Assembly (NCBI GenBank): GCA_028583605.1
Contig: CM053326.1
Span: 15,044,587 to 15,108,586 of the forward strand
Reading direction: 5' to 3'
Length of the DNA stretch: 64,000 nucleotides
Source of the DNA: Dastarcus helophoroides
Taxonomy: Eukaryota > Arthropoda > Insecta > Coleoptera > Bothrideridae
Both the position numbers and the translations under genes were made by a program. How positions within the stretch are numbered: the stretch's first letter is position 1; each line of letters opens with the position of its first letter. Shown here in pieces: positions 1-12,200 of this stretch. The notes under the pieces were generated by a model, which was not told the origin of the DNA, ran no database searches, and was given only the letters and a program-made list of their open reading frames with translations.

Positions 1-92
1 CAAACAATAATAAAAACAATAAAATAAAAGTGAGATGAAAACCTTTAAGTAATTTACACTAAAAACATTTAAACAATCAAATCCAGTGTTAG

Positions 93-1889
93 TTATTCCA
101 ACCAACAATTTAAACACATAAAAAATAGATCATTTTTGACACAGCTGGAAGGCGCCCATTTATGACAGTCTTTGCATTGCAACCGATTTTCTGTGCTGCT
201 TTTATAATCTTCAAAATACACAATACACTTGTTATCATCTTCGTTTTCATCATCTAGACCTGCCTCAGTTATATTATTTTGAATTTTGATGTTATTTGTT
301 TTGGCTAAATTTTTCGTTGTTGACTTGTAGCCTAAATTTTTTAATTTTGCTACTTTCTTATTAATTTTTGCTTTCTTTGCTTCTAGCTCTTTTTTTTTCA
401 GGTGAATCCGTATATATGGCACTTTTCCCTTTATATCTTCCAGTTTTAAATTTTAGCTGACGTGGTGCTTTTGGAAGCGGTAGTATATCTAAAAGGGATA
501 ACCTTTGTGGCGGTGTATGAAGAATGAGGCTTTGTGTTGATTGAGCCGACGTCTGAGGCATAACCTGATGTGATGTTGAATGCGATGAAATATTTTGCTG
601 ATCAAATTGCTCAGGGATGACTTCTTGGATAGGTTATCAGTGACACTAGCCGGAGCAAAATCAATATCCGGAAAAATATTTTTGTTATATGGCCATATGC
701 CCGTGCATGCAAACCCTTGATTAATGCTAATTGGTGTCGCAGAAAAAGAAGCAGCCTCCTTAACAATCCCTGGTATTCGTTGATCTGGATGATTTTTTAG
801 CCAATGATCTACGGCAATATTATATATAGTTTTAAAAGATTCAAAAAGTGTTCTGTCGAATGGTGGCAGTTTGTGCGATGTATGTCGAAGAAATGATAAT
901 ATGGAGATAACATTTTTTTACAATATTGAATAACAGGTAAATTAATGTGTGATGAATGATTATGCAATATAACCAAAACAAGAGTTTCTTTAGTAGGCTT
1001 AGAGAATTTTGAAAAGTGCTTTATGGATAGTAAAAAATCTTCGTCTTGCATCCAACCACTTTTATTTCCTGAACCGTCACACCCAGGGGAACCGTCTCTT
1101 ATAAAATGGGAATGAAAATTTTTTCGTAGAAAAACAAAAAAAACGAGGTACAGCATTTCCTATTGCGTTAACTGCCAAACAAATAGTTATTAAAGTACCT
1201 CGTTCTTGTGAAGTAATAGGACCAACTTGTTTGCTACCTTTAACAGCAATTACTTTACTAGTTTCTGAGTTGTTGTAACACCGTCTTATCTGTGTTATAT
1301 ATATTTTGTGGTTGGCATTTTAGTGGAACTAAAAGCTCACCCCAGTTGCCAAAGAATTTTTCAACATTTAGTTTGATGAAATTCATAGCTCGAACAATAC
1401 TTGTGGCTTCAGGACGTCTGACAGATAAAGTTGAGTGTCTCTTCATAAAGACCTTGCAAATTCTGTTTCATTCCATTTTTGCGGATATTTTCAATTAATT
1501 GCATTGGCGTACGAGTATTCCAATTTACGTAAATCTTTAGTAATTAAACCAAAGAAAAATTGAGTCGCAATTTTGCAATACTGCGCTAGTTCAATTTCCT
1601 ATTCTGTAGTAAATACTTTATTATGTGGAGCATAGCCAGTTTTAACCACATTATCTTGCTTGTATTTAGCAACATATCTAGACAGTGTCACATGGCACAT
1701 TCCGAACGCGATAGTTACACTTCTAACACTCTTTTGCTTGACCACAATTTCACAAGTTTCAGCATACTTTTCAGATGGCAGGGCATAGTGTCTTCCTATG
1801 TTGTTTGTAAACCATTGCGCATAAAATCTAAACAACAAATACCATAAAGAATTTACTAGTGTAAAACTATGGAGTGTCGATTGTGGCAT
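93..1889 (-). pseudogene. pogo/Tigger-family transposase pseudogene
   Basis: Fragments in several frames follow the pogo order. At 1889-1599 there is an N-terminal psq-type helix-turn-helix (VRSVTIAFGMCHVTLSRYV, then VFTTE). At 1446-1258 there is [20 protein letters not shown] and [12 protein letters not shown], where the family has N-DET. At 1156-809 there is GSGNKSGWMQDEDFLLSIKH and LVLVILHNHSSHI, where the second catalytic Asp of DNHxSH is replaced by His. At 422-93 a cysteine-rich C-terminal segment (CKDCHKWAPSSC...CLNCW) resembles the PHD-like tail of insect pogo proteins. Frameshifts and altered catalytic residues show the gene is dead. TIRs were not identified. Confidence 0.75.
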
Positions 1890-1959
1890 GTTACAATTAT
1901 ACCTCCTTGTTTTGTTACTTTTGCACCCCTGTGGTCTTAGGCCATTAAAAACTTAGTTA

Positions 1960-3327
1960 TACAGGATGAACCATAAGTACTGGTACATAGAGCAAGAGTA
2001 GATTTTTTTTAAATAACGTGATTTAGCTACATTTACCTTATACCAAAAGTTGATATTCACAGAGATACACGGTGTCAAAGTTGAAAAAAAAGTTGTTATT
2101 TTTTCGCATAACTGATGAACGCATTTCACTATAGACAAGAAATTTGGCATAGGGGGGTTTCTTTGATCAAAAAATTTTAATTTGGTAACGGATTGTCAGT
2201 AACTCATAGGGGGCGCCACCTGCGCTACCTTGTATTATTCTAAAGCATCATAACTTTTTTCTGCCTTCATGTACACTTATTTCAAATAGATATTTTTATT
2301 TACCTACATTTTTTACGTAAAAAAGGTATACTTTTTAAAGGTTGATGGAAGCAACCATTTTCAAGATATTTGCCTTCAAAGTTTACCGTACGTTTATTTT
2401 AAGTTATGTAAATGTGAATTTAGTAGTAAGTTTCAAAATAAAAGTAAAATAGTTTATATTAAATATTACTCTACTGACAATATTATTACACATATTTTTT
2501 TTAATTTCTAAAGCAAATTTAAATAAAATACCAAAACAAAATTTATTTTCAAAAATAAGTAAGTGGGAAATGACCTTTTTCATGTAAAGGAATTGTAAAC
2601 AATTAAAAATCTAGCTGTCTTTTATTGAAATTCATCTTCAAATATCTGCTTTGACCACGCAGACTATTAAAACTTTCTTGTGCGGATTCAGAGATCATAT
2701 CTCAAATCTCTATGCTAGAAAATAAATTACGTCTTAATTTTTTGGATTTTCTTTATTGAGATTTTCAAAATTTAGGTAATAATATTATTAGCAAAGTAAT
2801 ATTAAATATAAATTAGTTTTAAAAGTGTTTTATAATTACTTTTTTTTCAAGCCTACTTCGACAATTTAATATCTTGGTAATTTAAAACCAAGACACGTCA
2901 AGCTTTAAAGGCAAATATCTTGGAAACGGTTGCTCGTACCAACTTTGAGAAAGTATACCTTTTTTACGTAAAAAATATGGAGAAATAAAATAACTCATTT
3001 AAAATTAATATACATGGGCGCACAAAAAAGTTATGATGATTTAGAAATATGCAGGATATCGCAGGTAGCGCCCTCTATCAGCTATTGGTAATATGTTAGC
3101 AAATTAGAGATAGTCGACTTAAGAAACCCCCTTGTGCCAAATTTGGTGCCTATATTACAATTCATTACATAATTATACGAAAAAATCGAATTTTTTTTTT
3201 AACTTTGACACCCTGTATCTCTGTTAATATCAATTTTTGGTATAAGGTAAATGAAGTTAAATCACATTATTATTATTCAAAAAATCCACCATTGCTCTGT
3301 GTACCATTACTTATGGTCCACCCTGTA
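1960..3327. mobile_element. Foldback DNA element, long inverted arms, TA target site
   Basis: The ends are inverted copies: TACAGGATGAACCATAAGTA on the left against TACTTATGGTCCACCCTGTA on the right, flanked by TA at 1958-1959 and 3328-3329. Inverted similarity continues inward through segments such as ACGTAAAAAAGGTATACTTT and GGGCGCCACCTGCGCTACC (partners near 2940-3090), giving arms of roughly 440-460 bp. No transposase is seen. It is a non-autonomous element. Confidence 0.8.
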
Positions 3328-4255
3328 TAAAATCTGTAGTAAATTTGACTATTTTACATACCGATACAAGTAGGTTGGATATATATTTTTCTAAAATAAC
3401 CACTTAATTATTGTAATATACTTATATTTTGATATAATCACAAAAATAGAGCGGCATTTCTTTATGAAAAACTATCATCTACTGACAGTGCATGTGAGTA
3501 ATGTCAAAGCCCTAAGTTTGGTCAGTAAAACAGTATTTGATGAAGAGCTGTCGTTGTTACTTGCAAATAGATGTGGCGCAAAAATAGGCGTTACAATTGA
3601 CACCCCGTTACAGTTGACATACATCTCCCCTACTATTTCCACAGTGTAACAAAAACACGAATGTTATCGTAGCTTGATGTATGTTATAATTTTTATAAAT
3701 TTGCTGGATAAACTGGCTGATTCCCTTATGCCAAGTAACAAATTTATTAATTACATTTAAAATCGGCAGATCAAAAATATTTTTAGAAGGCGAAATTAAA
3801 TTAAAATATATTGTGTATTAGGAAGGCTCTTTTTAGTTGCAAAATATTAATTATTTTTGTTGTTTGTTTCAGGTAAGTTTCCTACTCCAAAATTTCTACT
3901 ATATATGTAGTAACATTCCATCCACATAGATTTAAAGGCTGATAAAAATAATATGTCTTCAGGTGGTAGGTAAGCTTTAATAATTAGGTAATGATATATT
4001 CATAAACGAAAACATTGCAAAACAGATGCATGTGCTTTTTTATAATCTTTTCTGAAATCCAGCAAGTTTTAAAACTATTAATCAGCAGATATAATTACTT
4101 TTTTAAAACCAAAAATTTTCTAGAAACACTTACATTGTAACAAAATATTTTCCAAAAATATGCATGGGATATTTGAAGCAAGCATTTACATTGTTTTGGT
4201 TTGGGAATTTAGTTTGTCCTTATGAACATTAATTACCAGACTATTTTTTTAGATT
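3328..4255. other. Interval without recognised gene
   Basis: AT-rich sequence. A 61-codon plus-strand reading frame at 3464-3649 has somewhat higher GC than its surroundings, but no family resemblance or splice context that I can recognise. Confidence 0.4.
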
Positions 4256-4340
4256 AGAGGTCGGCAACCCTTTTAGAACCGCGGGCCCCTTTCAAAAAGA
4301 AAATTTTAAAGCGAAGCCGCACAACAACAAAAAAACTCCT
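4256..4340 (+). mobile_element. hAT-like element terminus
   Basis: TAGAGGTCGGCAACCCTTTT followed by an AACCGCGGGCCCC stretch resembles the CAGGGGTCGGCAAACC-type ends of hAT elements. It borders the long simple tract that follows. The opposite end was not identified; GTGCACACCGCGGG near 6090 is a weak candidate. Confidence 0.4.
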
Positions 4341-4369
4341 GTCTGTCAAATAAAATAGAAAACTAAAAA

Positions 4370-6100
4370 ACGATCTTGGTAATATTACCACCATTATCAA
4401 AAAGTTTTACGTTATTTCCAAATTTTAACTATTTATGAAAAATTTTTATTTAAAAAAAAATAAATTTGACATTTCAATTGAACATTTTTAGATTAAAATG
4501 AAGTTTTTGAAAGAAATTAGCATTTCCAAGAAAAATGTATTTTTTTTTCTTAAATTGAAATTGTCTAAATTTTTTTTCGAAGTCCTACTTAAGCATCGAC
4601 ATAATTTCGATTTGAATTTCGAATTCTAAGTTCTGGGACTAGAAATTTTCACAACATATTTTTTTCCCCGGATTGCTGATTGCTGTTTTAAATGAAGATA
4701 ATATAATATTGTAATAACATCAATATGTTGATAATGATGTTGTACAGGTGATTGTATAAACAGGGCCGAACTAAACTGTGTATGTGACCCAATACAAGTC
4801 TTAGGGTTCGTCTCTGTTTAAATAAGTAGAGGAAGGTGACATTTAAACCTTATACCAGAATTTCGTGAACCATGTTCCAAGGATTACTCGAGTTCTCCTA
4901 GAAAGTTATTACATGTTGCACAAGAGGGCCAAATATTTAAGCCAAGCATTTAGGATAGATAGAAGATTCATGGGCAAAGTCAAAATTTCTTTATTCGAAA
5001 TTTTGATTAAAGCTAAAAATATCCATAAAATAATTTAACCTTTTTAATTAAAAAGACGTAAAATTTACAGTGAAATGTCTATTACAAAATTAAAATTTCA
5101 TCACAATCTTAATTTTGATAAAAAGTTAAAAATACGATAGAAAAAAGATATTTTGAGTTAAAAAAAAATAAGCATTTCAAAATTGATTTTGAGAAAAAAA
5201 TACAAATTTTGAGAGAAACTTCAAATGGCTAGTGTTTTTGTTAAAATATCGATCTTAAACATTTTTTCTTCAACTTTATACATTAAAGTGTATATTTTAG
5301 TCTTAATGCCAAACAAACGTAAAAATTTTTGAAAAAATTAAATGTTAAAAAGTTTTACTTTCTCTTCAAAATTAACTTTTATTTAAGGCTTTTCAGTTTT
5401 CTTTTAGTTTTAAACTGAAACTCGAAATTTGAATTTTTTTCTCGAAGTCTTCCCATTTAGACTTTTTTCCGATCAACGCAATATTTTAAAACAAAAATAG
5501 AAATTTTGTCATAAAACTCAAACCAAAAATTTTGCGAAATAAACTTGAAATCTCGATTTAGAACTTGACGGAAAAAATTAGATGATTTATTTTGGACGTG
5601 TTCCTTTCTTTTCTTAAAGTTTTTACTTTAAATTTGAAATAACGGATCTTCCTTTAAATTATTTCTTCTTGAAATTCCGAAAGACCAAGTTTGAAATTTT
5701 AAACGGAAATTCTGAGTAGTGGGAAAATTTCGAAAAATAAAAGTCCAAAATTTGTTTTGGACAGTTATAATTAAAAATTCCAAAATTTTCATGACCTGCC
5801 AAACTTAAAATGTTGACTTTTTTAAATGTCGACTCGGAATTCAGAAATAAATATTTTGAGTAAAAATTCGAAATTTTTAACTATAAAAATAGAAATTATG
5901 GGAGAAGAAACAAAAAAATCTTAAAAAAATTATTTTCCAAACTCTAATTTTATACGCGAAAATTGAGATTTTGGAATCAATGACAACATTTCCAGAGAAA
6001 CTTCAAAATTTTCAAATTGAAACGAAATTTTAGGAAAATAAAAATGAAAACCTTCCAGTCTCAACTAAATCGTTTTTAAATCCCAAAGTGCACACCGCGG
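4370..6100. repeat. Cryptically simple AAATTTT-type tract
   Basis: About 1.7 kb built from degenerate, irregularly spaced units such as AAAATTTTGAGAAAAA, TCGAAATTT and AACTTCAAATTT, without a fixed period. There is no coding potential. The same sequence style recurs in at least seven other blocks of the window. Confidence 0.7.
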
Positions 6101-6186
6101 GAATTTGCCTTATATTGTTAGAGTTAAACTGATTTTTTTAACATGTTTAACTTAAATTGAAAATGTTGGATTTGAACTCCAAACTT

Positions 6187-6918
6187 TCAGAAAAAAACAG
6201 AAAGTTTGTCTGTCAAGCTTAACATATAAAAGTTTGCCTTTGTGTTCAGAACTATTTCTAACATAAACATCCTTATCCCACACGTATTTGACAAAAAATA
6301 TTCACCTTTATATAATGGTTGAAAATAAAAATGTTTTGTTCGGTAGCAAGCATCTTGTCTAGTAAGCTTATTAGGAAGATTTAAAGAGAAAATTGTCAGG
6401 TGAAAATAGGTGTGCAATTTGTGCAGTTTATATTTCCATGACAATTATTATATAGTGCATTTAATTCCAGTTTCTTATATTAATGGTTATATTTTGTAGT
6501 CTCTACACATAATTGAATGCCAGCAGTGATTGTTGTTCTTGAGAGTTGATAATGTTAATGTTGCGCGTTATCGGTTCGAAGATTAATACTGCGTGAATTG
6601 TAACCACTTTATTTCCAAACTGATCTCGGAACACTATAATTGTAATTCACTTAACTGACCAACTGACTAATAACTCAACAAACTGTTTAATTAACTAACT
6701 TGTTCATTGACTGACTGAGGAAAAGCCGATCGACCGATAAGACTTATCGTTTGCCGAAATTTCTGGAGCGCTTATCTGCCGTTTGACTCATTATCGCGCC
6801 CGCTTCCCCTTCTTAAATTTTTCTAAATTTTATAACTACATTTTGTTACAATAAATAAATTTGATGGATCAGCCTTGACACGCTTGTCATAATTTTACAT
6901 CATTGATATATGTACATA
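6187..6918. repeat. Dispersed repeat X, copy 1 (interrupted by LTR)
   Basis: The segment 6187-6552 matches 24604-24950 (for example AAAATTGTCAG, GTGCAATTTGTGCAG/GCACAATTTATGCAG, ATTTCCATGACAATT). The right flank GACACGCTTGTCATAATTTT at 6880-6899 matches 25411-25430. The two copies therefore share both flanks and differ by different insertions in the middle. Confidence 0.6.
6553..6850. mobile_element. Solo LTR candidate
   Basis: This 298-bp segment begins TGTTAATGTTGCGCG and ends CATTTTGTTACA. It is flanked by direct 4-bp copies of ATAA (6549-6552 and 6851-6854) and is richer in GC than its neighbours. It interrupts repeat X, whose second copy lacks this insert and reads ATAAATAA at the site. 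No internal retroelement coding sequence is present. TG...CA ends and a short target duplication suit a Gypsy or BEL solo LTR. Confidence 0.5.
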
Positions 6919-9000
6919 CATATACATTAGTTGAACAAAGAGCACAAAACAATTTTTATGAAATGAAAAGAAAACTCTTATCGTTAAATGGAATTGTCTC
7001 AAAAAACGAAAGGGAATAATCTCTTATCCTCTTACACTGACTGACTTACAATACGTATAAAAGTTATAGGGATCTGAGATTCCTAAGATTGATTTTTCTC
7101 TAATAAATAATGTTTTTCTTTAATACAAATTAAGCTAGCTGATCAATTCTTATCAAAATCAATAGGGTTCTATTCTGAGAAATGCCAGATCTATAGAAAC
7201 AAGAACTGCAATAATCGGTCAAGATTTTCGGACTTCGGCGTGATAACATAGGTATGTACACAACACGCACATCAACTGACGGAACTGGCAGTCGTTTGTC
7301 AATAGCTATTTTTTCAATTAATAGCGACTTAAAAATATATCAAATGGCATCGTTGTTTATAAAAATCTCTCCTTTCTACAAAGAGCTATATTACAACTGA
7401 TTTGATGCCAAATTGCCTCAGGTAAAATCACTTTTATGGCGAAAAGTTGAGTTTGTAAAATTTCCCGATAGCAGAGCAAACCGCGACCGACGGGACAGTC
7501 TCAAGGAAATTTCTATAAAAGAAATTTGTTTTCAAAATACAAAAACTTGCAGCTTTGAGATGAATGACAAAATCTTGAGATACAACTGAGATTTTCGGAA
7601 ATATCCATATTTTAGGGTAAACATATAAAATGAAATTAATAATTCTGGAAAATACCCTACTATTTTGAGTTAAATATTAAAATTTTGCCTTTAAATTGCA
7701 ATACATACTTTAACTTTAGCTTTCAAATTCCAAATTTATGATATAAAGCCATAATATCGACATTTCAACAGAAATTTTTCAAAAAAAGTTCAACCCATAT
7801 TAACTTTGAAATTTTAATAAATTACAAATTTAACACAAAAAGGCTTAATAAAATACTAGAGAAATTCAAATGGCGTAAACAATTGAGTTTTCAAACATAT
7901 CCTGAGAGATCAGCAGAACTTTGAAACTTGGATTCGGGATTTTGAGAAAAGACGAACCATTGGGACTAGACTTGAAATTCTGAGAAAAAATTTGTAGAAC
8001 AAAAATATGTAATTTTGTCGTCCTAAAGCAAAAAATTTTTATAAAAACTGAAAAATACGGACTACTGTGGAAATTTTGGCGTGATAACACTGGTCAGCAA
8101 AATTTAAGTGTTGTGTTACATGAAATTTTTTTATGTTTTTTATAGTATTAGTTGCTGTTATTTAAAATAAGCATTTTTAAAATTTTCATCACCTACGGGA
8201 TTTGTTTGACAAATATTAAAAAACTGATGAGTCTCCAGAAATATACCATAAAATATATCAGGAACTTCCAATCTTTCTTTTTCTGGATTATTTAGCTTTT
8301 AATTGATCCTTCTTGATCGACCAACAGTGGTCAGACAACATACTTTAGTTTAATCTGCGTTAATAACGTCCTTTCATCATTGGAATGTACTGGTAAAATC
8401 TTTATCTATTCTTACCCCTTAGAATACCCCAGCCCCCTAATTCGCAGCAAAAAAGTCCAAATGTTAGTTCAAAAAATAAATCTTTAGCCCTATATTGGAA
8501 CCCAACGTTTTATGCTTCAATGCAAGTTTGTTAACAAACTCTCTACAGATGTCACTCGCATGGTTACCCAAAAATTTTGCAATTCAATTCTTGCAGTATC
8601 TTCATGGTTATTTTCTTTTATTTTTTTTACAAAAAAAGTCCTTTATTAAATTTCTTAATTGGGGACCCTATTACTACCATTACTATTACTACATCACTCA
8701 CTCTGAGGAATTTGCTTTTGAAATATAAAATTCCATTTCTATTGTGATCCACCCCTCTGCTTAATTTTTGGTAAGGCTTAATTGAATATGAGGTGATAAA
8801 AGAAATCTACTAAAAAGCTTTACAAGTTTAAATGCCTTACAATTTTTTATTCGGAAATTAAAGATGTACTTACATGCCAATCTATTTTTTAAATGTAATT
8901 TGTTCTGTCTCTAGTGTCCCATTCATACAAAAAGTAACAAAATCTTAGCGATAAAAAAAATTATGAATAAATAAATAAATAATATGATCAAGATATTATG
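6919..9000. other. Interval without recognised gene, includes simple tract 7540-8080
   Basis: Between 7540 and 8080 the sequence is AAATTTT-type simple DNA like that at 4370-6100. The rest is AT-rich with no supported gene. The frames at 7866-8090 and 8495-8728 are low-complexity and are not credited as genes. Confidence 0.5.
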
Positions 9001-9018
9001 TTCTAATTCTAGTATAAT

Positions 9019-9386
9019 TGGTTTCCAAACTTCGCATCTAATAAATGTTCAAACCTATTGGTCTGTGCATCATAGAATCCTTGTCTTCTGGAAACTCTCC
9101 TAGAGAGCAGCCGCCTCGCTATGTTGCAGTGTTTCAACTGTTGCTAGTTCAGCTACCTATGATTCACTATACACGCCTGGAGGGCTGCATGAATTTGTAG
9201 TCTAGGTTGCATTCTTCTTGCATACGACATTGTTGGCGATGGCCATAGTTTCTCTATGGACCAATAGGTGGTAGTACTAAGAGTCACTCGCTTAACGCCT
9301 GTGAATGTTTTAGTACTTACTTAACGGTTTTCCAAACTTCGAATCTAATAAATGTTCAAACCTATTGGTCTGTGCATTATAGAACA
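9019..9386. repeat. Pair of ~59-bp direct repeats around a 250-bp core
   Basis: TCCAAACTTCGCATCTAATA at 9025 and TCCAAACTTCGAATCTAATA at 9333 begin near-identical segments that continue through AAATGTTCAAACCTATTGG and TCTGTGCAT(C/T)ATAGAA. The core is GC-richer than the surroundings. The layout could be a dimeric satellite remnant or a miniature element with short terminal repeats. No primer-binding site or coding sequence was recognised. Confidence 0.6.
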
Positions 9387-9901
9387 ATTATTTAGGTAAA
9401 TCGTGGATACTTGATTCAAAAACAGCTTAATTGTTTAATTAAGTATAATCACAAAATAATTATTCTACATACGTATATTCAGAAGAGAATTACTTTAATC
9501 AAATGGCTGTCACATCAATAGAGAAAAGAGAAGAGAGAAGAGAAAGAAGTATTAATAATTAAGAATTTGGGCTACTTTTTGGCATCAATCTGACTCGCTG
9601 AAAACACATCAGTAAACACACACACATCAGTAAAATATTTTTAACTTAACATGCCGTTCTGATGATAAATCACTGAGATTGACTTTTTGCTTATGTGGCC
9701 ATTTTAACAAGGCACAATATCAAACCAGGCAATATAGACTAGGTGAAACTGATTATATGGGTTGTAACTACAAGGTCTCAATTATACCATCTGGCTAAAA
9801 AAGAACCATCTATTATGATTATGAGTATTACGATTAATGTGATGAAAAGTTAAAAATATTTACTAATTAATTGGATCCTAATAAAATCCTATATCGTGCA
9901 T

Positions 9902-10240
9902 ACAAAAAGTTTTGCCATCTAGTGTGTTGCTCTCATTTTTTCGGCATGTTCACGTACGTTCCCTACTTGATCCGAACTCGCCAAATTGACATTTAAGATT
10001 GACATAAATTCTGCAGTTTAATCAGGAATAGAAGAGGTCTATTTGTTATTGCCTTTTTACGCGTTTCGAAAACAAGATTCAACAACAAAAGACTTTTCTT
10101 CCTTTGTAAAACAAAATCAATAAAACAATATTTTGAGGTTATGTTTGTTTACTTGTCTGTTCAAGATACTGACCAAGTAAGAAACGTACGTAAACATGAC
10201 AAAAAATGATAGCAGCGCACTAGATTGGAAGACCGTTTGT
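9902..10240. mobile_element. MITE with ~65-bp terminal inverted repeats
   Basis: The left end ACAAAAAGTTTTGCCATCTA continues GTGTGTTGCTCTCATTTTTT and CACGTACGTTCCCTACTTG. The right end carries the inverted partners CAAGTAAGAAACGTACGT, GACAAAAAATGATAGCAGCG and CACTAGATTGGAAGACCG. No coding capacity. It abuts the next foldback element directly. Confidence 0.7.
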
Positions 10241-11458
10241 TCAGGGTCTTTGGTTATAAATGCACCCCCCATTTATCTTTTGAAATATGGTAGATACACA
10301 AAATTTTGAATACAATCGTTTCTAGACCCCTTTTTAATTTTCATTTGAAATAAGTTTGCGATATGCAGGGTGCTACGTTTTTTCAGAATCCAAGTCAACT
10401 TTGGTTTTTTAAATAGAACACCCCAATTATTCTTTTATTTTTGAATTTTCCTAAGAATTCTACACATGTTTTATATAACAAACCTATATTTAAATTCAAC
10501 TGTTTTCGAAAAATTGACAATTGTACATCATCAATGTGATCTTGATTTTATGCTAATAATTAGGTATTTACAAGAAATATTAGATATAGAAATTTTTAAA
10601 AATCGCCTAAATTTTTGTTTGAAATAATTTAGCGATATACAGGGTGTTTAGTTTTTCAGAATCCAAACCTAATTTGGTTTTTTAAATAGAACATTCCAAT
10701 CATTTTTTCATTTTTGAATTCTAAGTTTATTTTGATTAAAACTTGAATACAAAAAAATGAAGGAAGATAAAATATTGGCTTATTTCAAAATATATCAATA
10801 ATAAAAAGGGTAAGAGAAGCCCATTTCTTCTATACTAAACTGTTTTGGAGTTATACCTGTAGGTTTTTTTCTAAGATCAGAAAATTGTCGATTTTTTAAC
10901 TAACAACATTTTTGAAACAATTGAATCTGAGAATAAGCTATGTTTTATGAAATACGTGTAAAATTATTAAAGTAATTCAAATATAAAAACATAATTGGGA
11001 TGTTCTATTTAACAAACCAAAAATTGATTTAGTTTGTGGAAAACTAAATACCTTGTATATAGCAAAATTATTTGAAATAAAAATATAAAGTATTTCTATA
11101 TAGTTTTAGATGTAACATTTTTTAGAGATATCTATTATTTATGAAAAATTAAAATCATATTGGCGATTTATAACTATCATTATTTCTGAAACAATTGATT
11201 TTAGATATAGGTATGTGATATAAAACATATGTGGAATTTTTAGGAAAATTCGAAAATAAAAAAATAAATGGGGTGTTCTATTGAAAAAACCAAAGCTCAC
11301 TTTGATTCTTAAAAAACGTAGTACCTGTACATCGAAAACTTATTTCAAAGAAAAATTTGAGAGAGGTCTATAAACTTTTGTATTTCATATTCTTTGTTTC
11401 TATCGTATTTCGAAAGATAAATGGGGGTGCATTTTGCATTTATAACCAAAGACCCTGT
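10241..11458. mobile_element. Foldback element with CAGGGTCTTTGG ends
   Basis: CAGGGTCTTTGGTTATAAAT at the left is inverted as ATTTATAACCAAAGACCCTG at the right. Several further inverted blocks follow (CACCCCCCATTTATC, AATAGAACACCCCAATTATT, ACACATGTTTTATATAACA), so the arms are roughly 300 bp or longer. Related copies of the inner block (TTGGTTTTTTAAATAGAACA) also occur as direct repeats near 10410 and 10675. It is non-autonomous. Confidence 0.72.
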
Positions 11459-12198
11459 ACACATTGTAGTATATATTCGATAATTTAGGATGCCTTTAAA
11501 CCATAAATTTTAATTATTTTTGTTATGCATTTAAATTCAGTGACATATGATATGATCCTTTGTTGACTTCATTAGCGATTAATAATTTTATTTTAGGTAT
11601 AAATATAATCTTTTAAGGAAATTTACTGCATCTATCCAGAACTTGATTACTAGTCTGGATTAAGACAATGGTGTAGAAAGTAAGAGGAAGTCGGACGATA
11701 TTTCATCTCGTTGTGATTAATAGGGTCAATATGTCGGTGTTAAAATAATGGTAACTTAGCATCGAAGGAAGAAAAGCGCGGCAATGGTAATAGAGAAACT
11801 TTTTTTCACACTTCAATGCATTTCGAGTAAAGCCGAAGGAAGTGACATTTAGCAAGATGGCGCTTCGGCAGTGAGAAATGCTCGATCATTAGGGACGTCA
11901 TTCGAATAATGCAGCTTCTTTTTGTGCCGAAAATGTAACGATTCTTTCCTCAAATTAGTTTCTATATTCCACTTTATTAATGCTTCGAGATTATGTAACT
12001 GCCCATCTTGGAGCGTTGTCATAATCTACGAGGCAAAATTGGGCTATTTGGGAGCTTTCCTTGTGTCGGTCTTTCTTGGTTAATTTCTAATTTGACTGTC
12101 TCGCTATATGTATATTTTAAGGGCCCTCGGGGCCTTTTTCTGCTTTATATTTGATCTTGAACAATACCAATCTTTTAGAAGTTAGAAGATGAATAAAA
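11459..12198. other. Interval without recognised gene
   Basis: Mixed-composition intergenic or intronic sequence, less AT-rich near 11640-12000. I see no gene, RNA or repeat that I can name. Confidence 0.4.
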
Positions 12199-12200
12199 TA

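Noticed and set aside
1292..1847. Plus-strand frames opposite the pogo pseudogene
   Set aside because: They are antisense shadows of the transposase fragments on the minus strand.
8226..8250. CTGATGAGTCTCCAGAAATA as another hammerhead
   Set aside because: The GAAAC box, stem III and stem I partners are absent.
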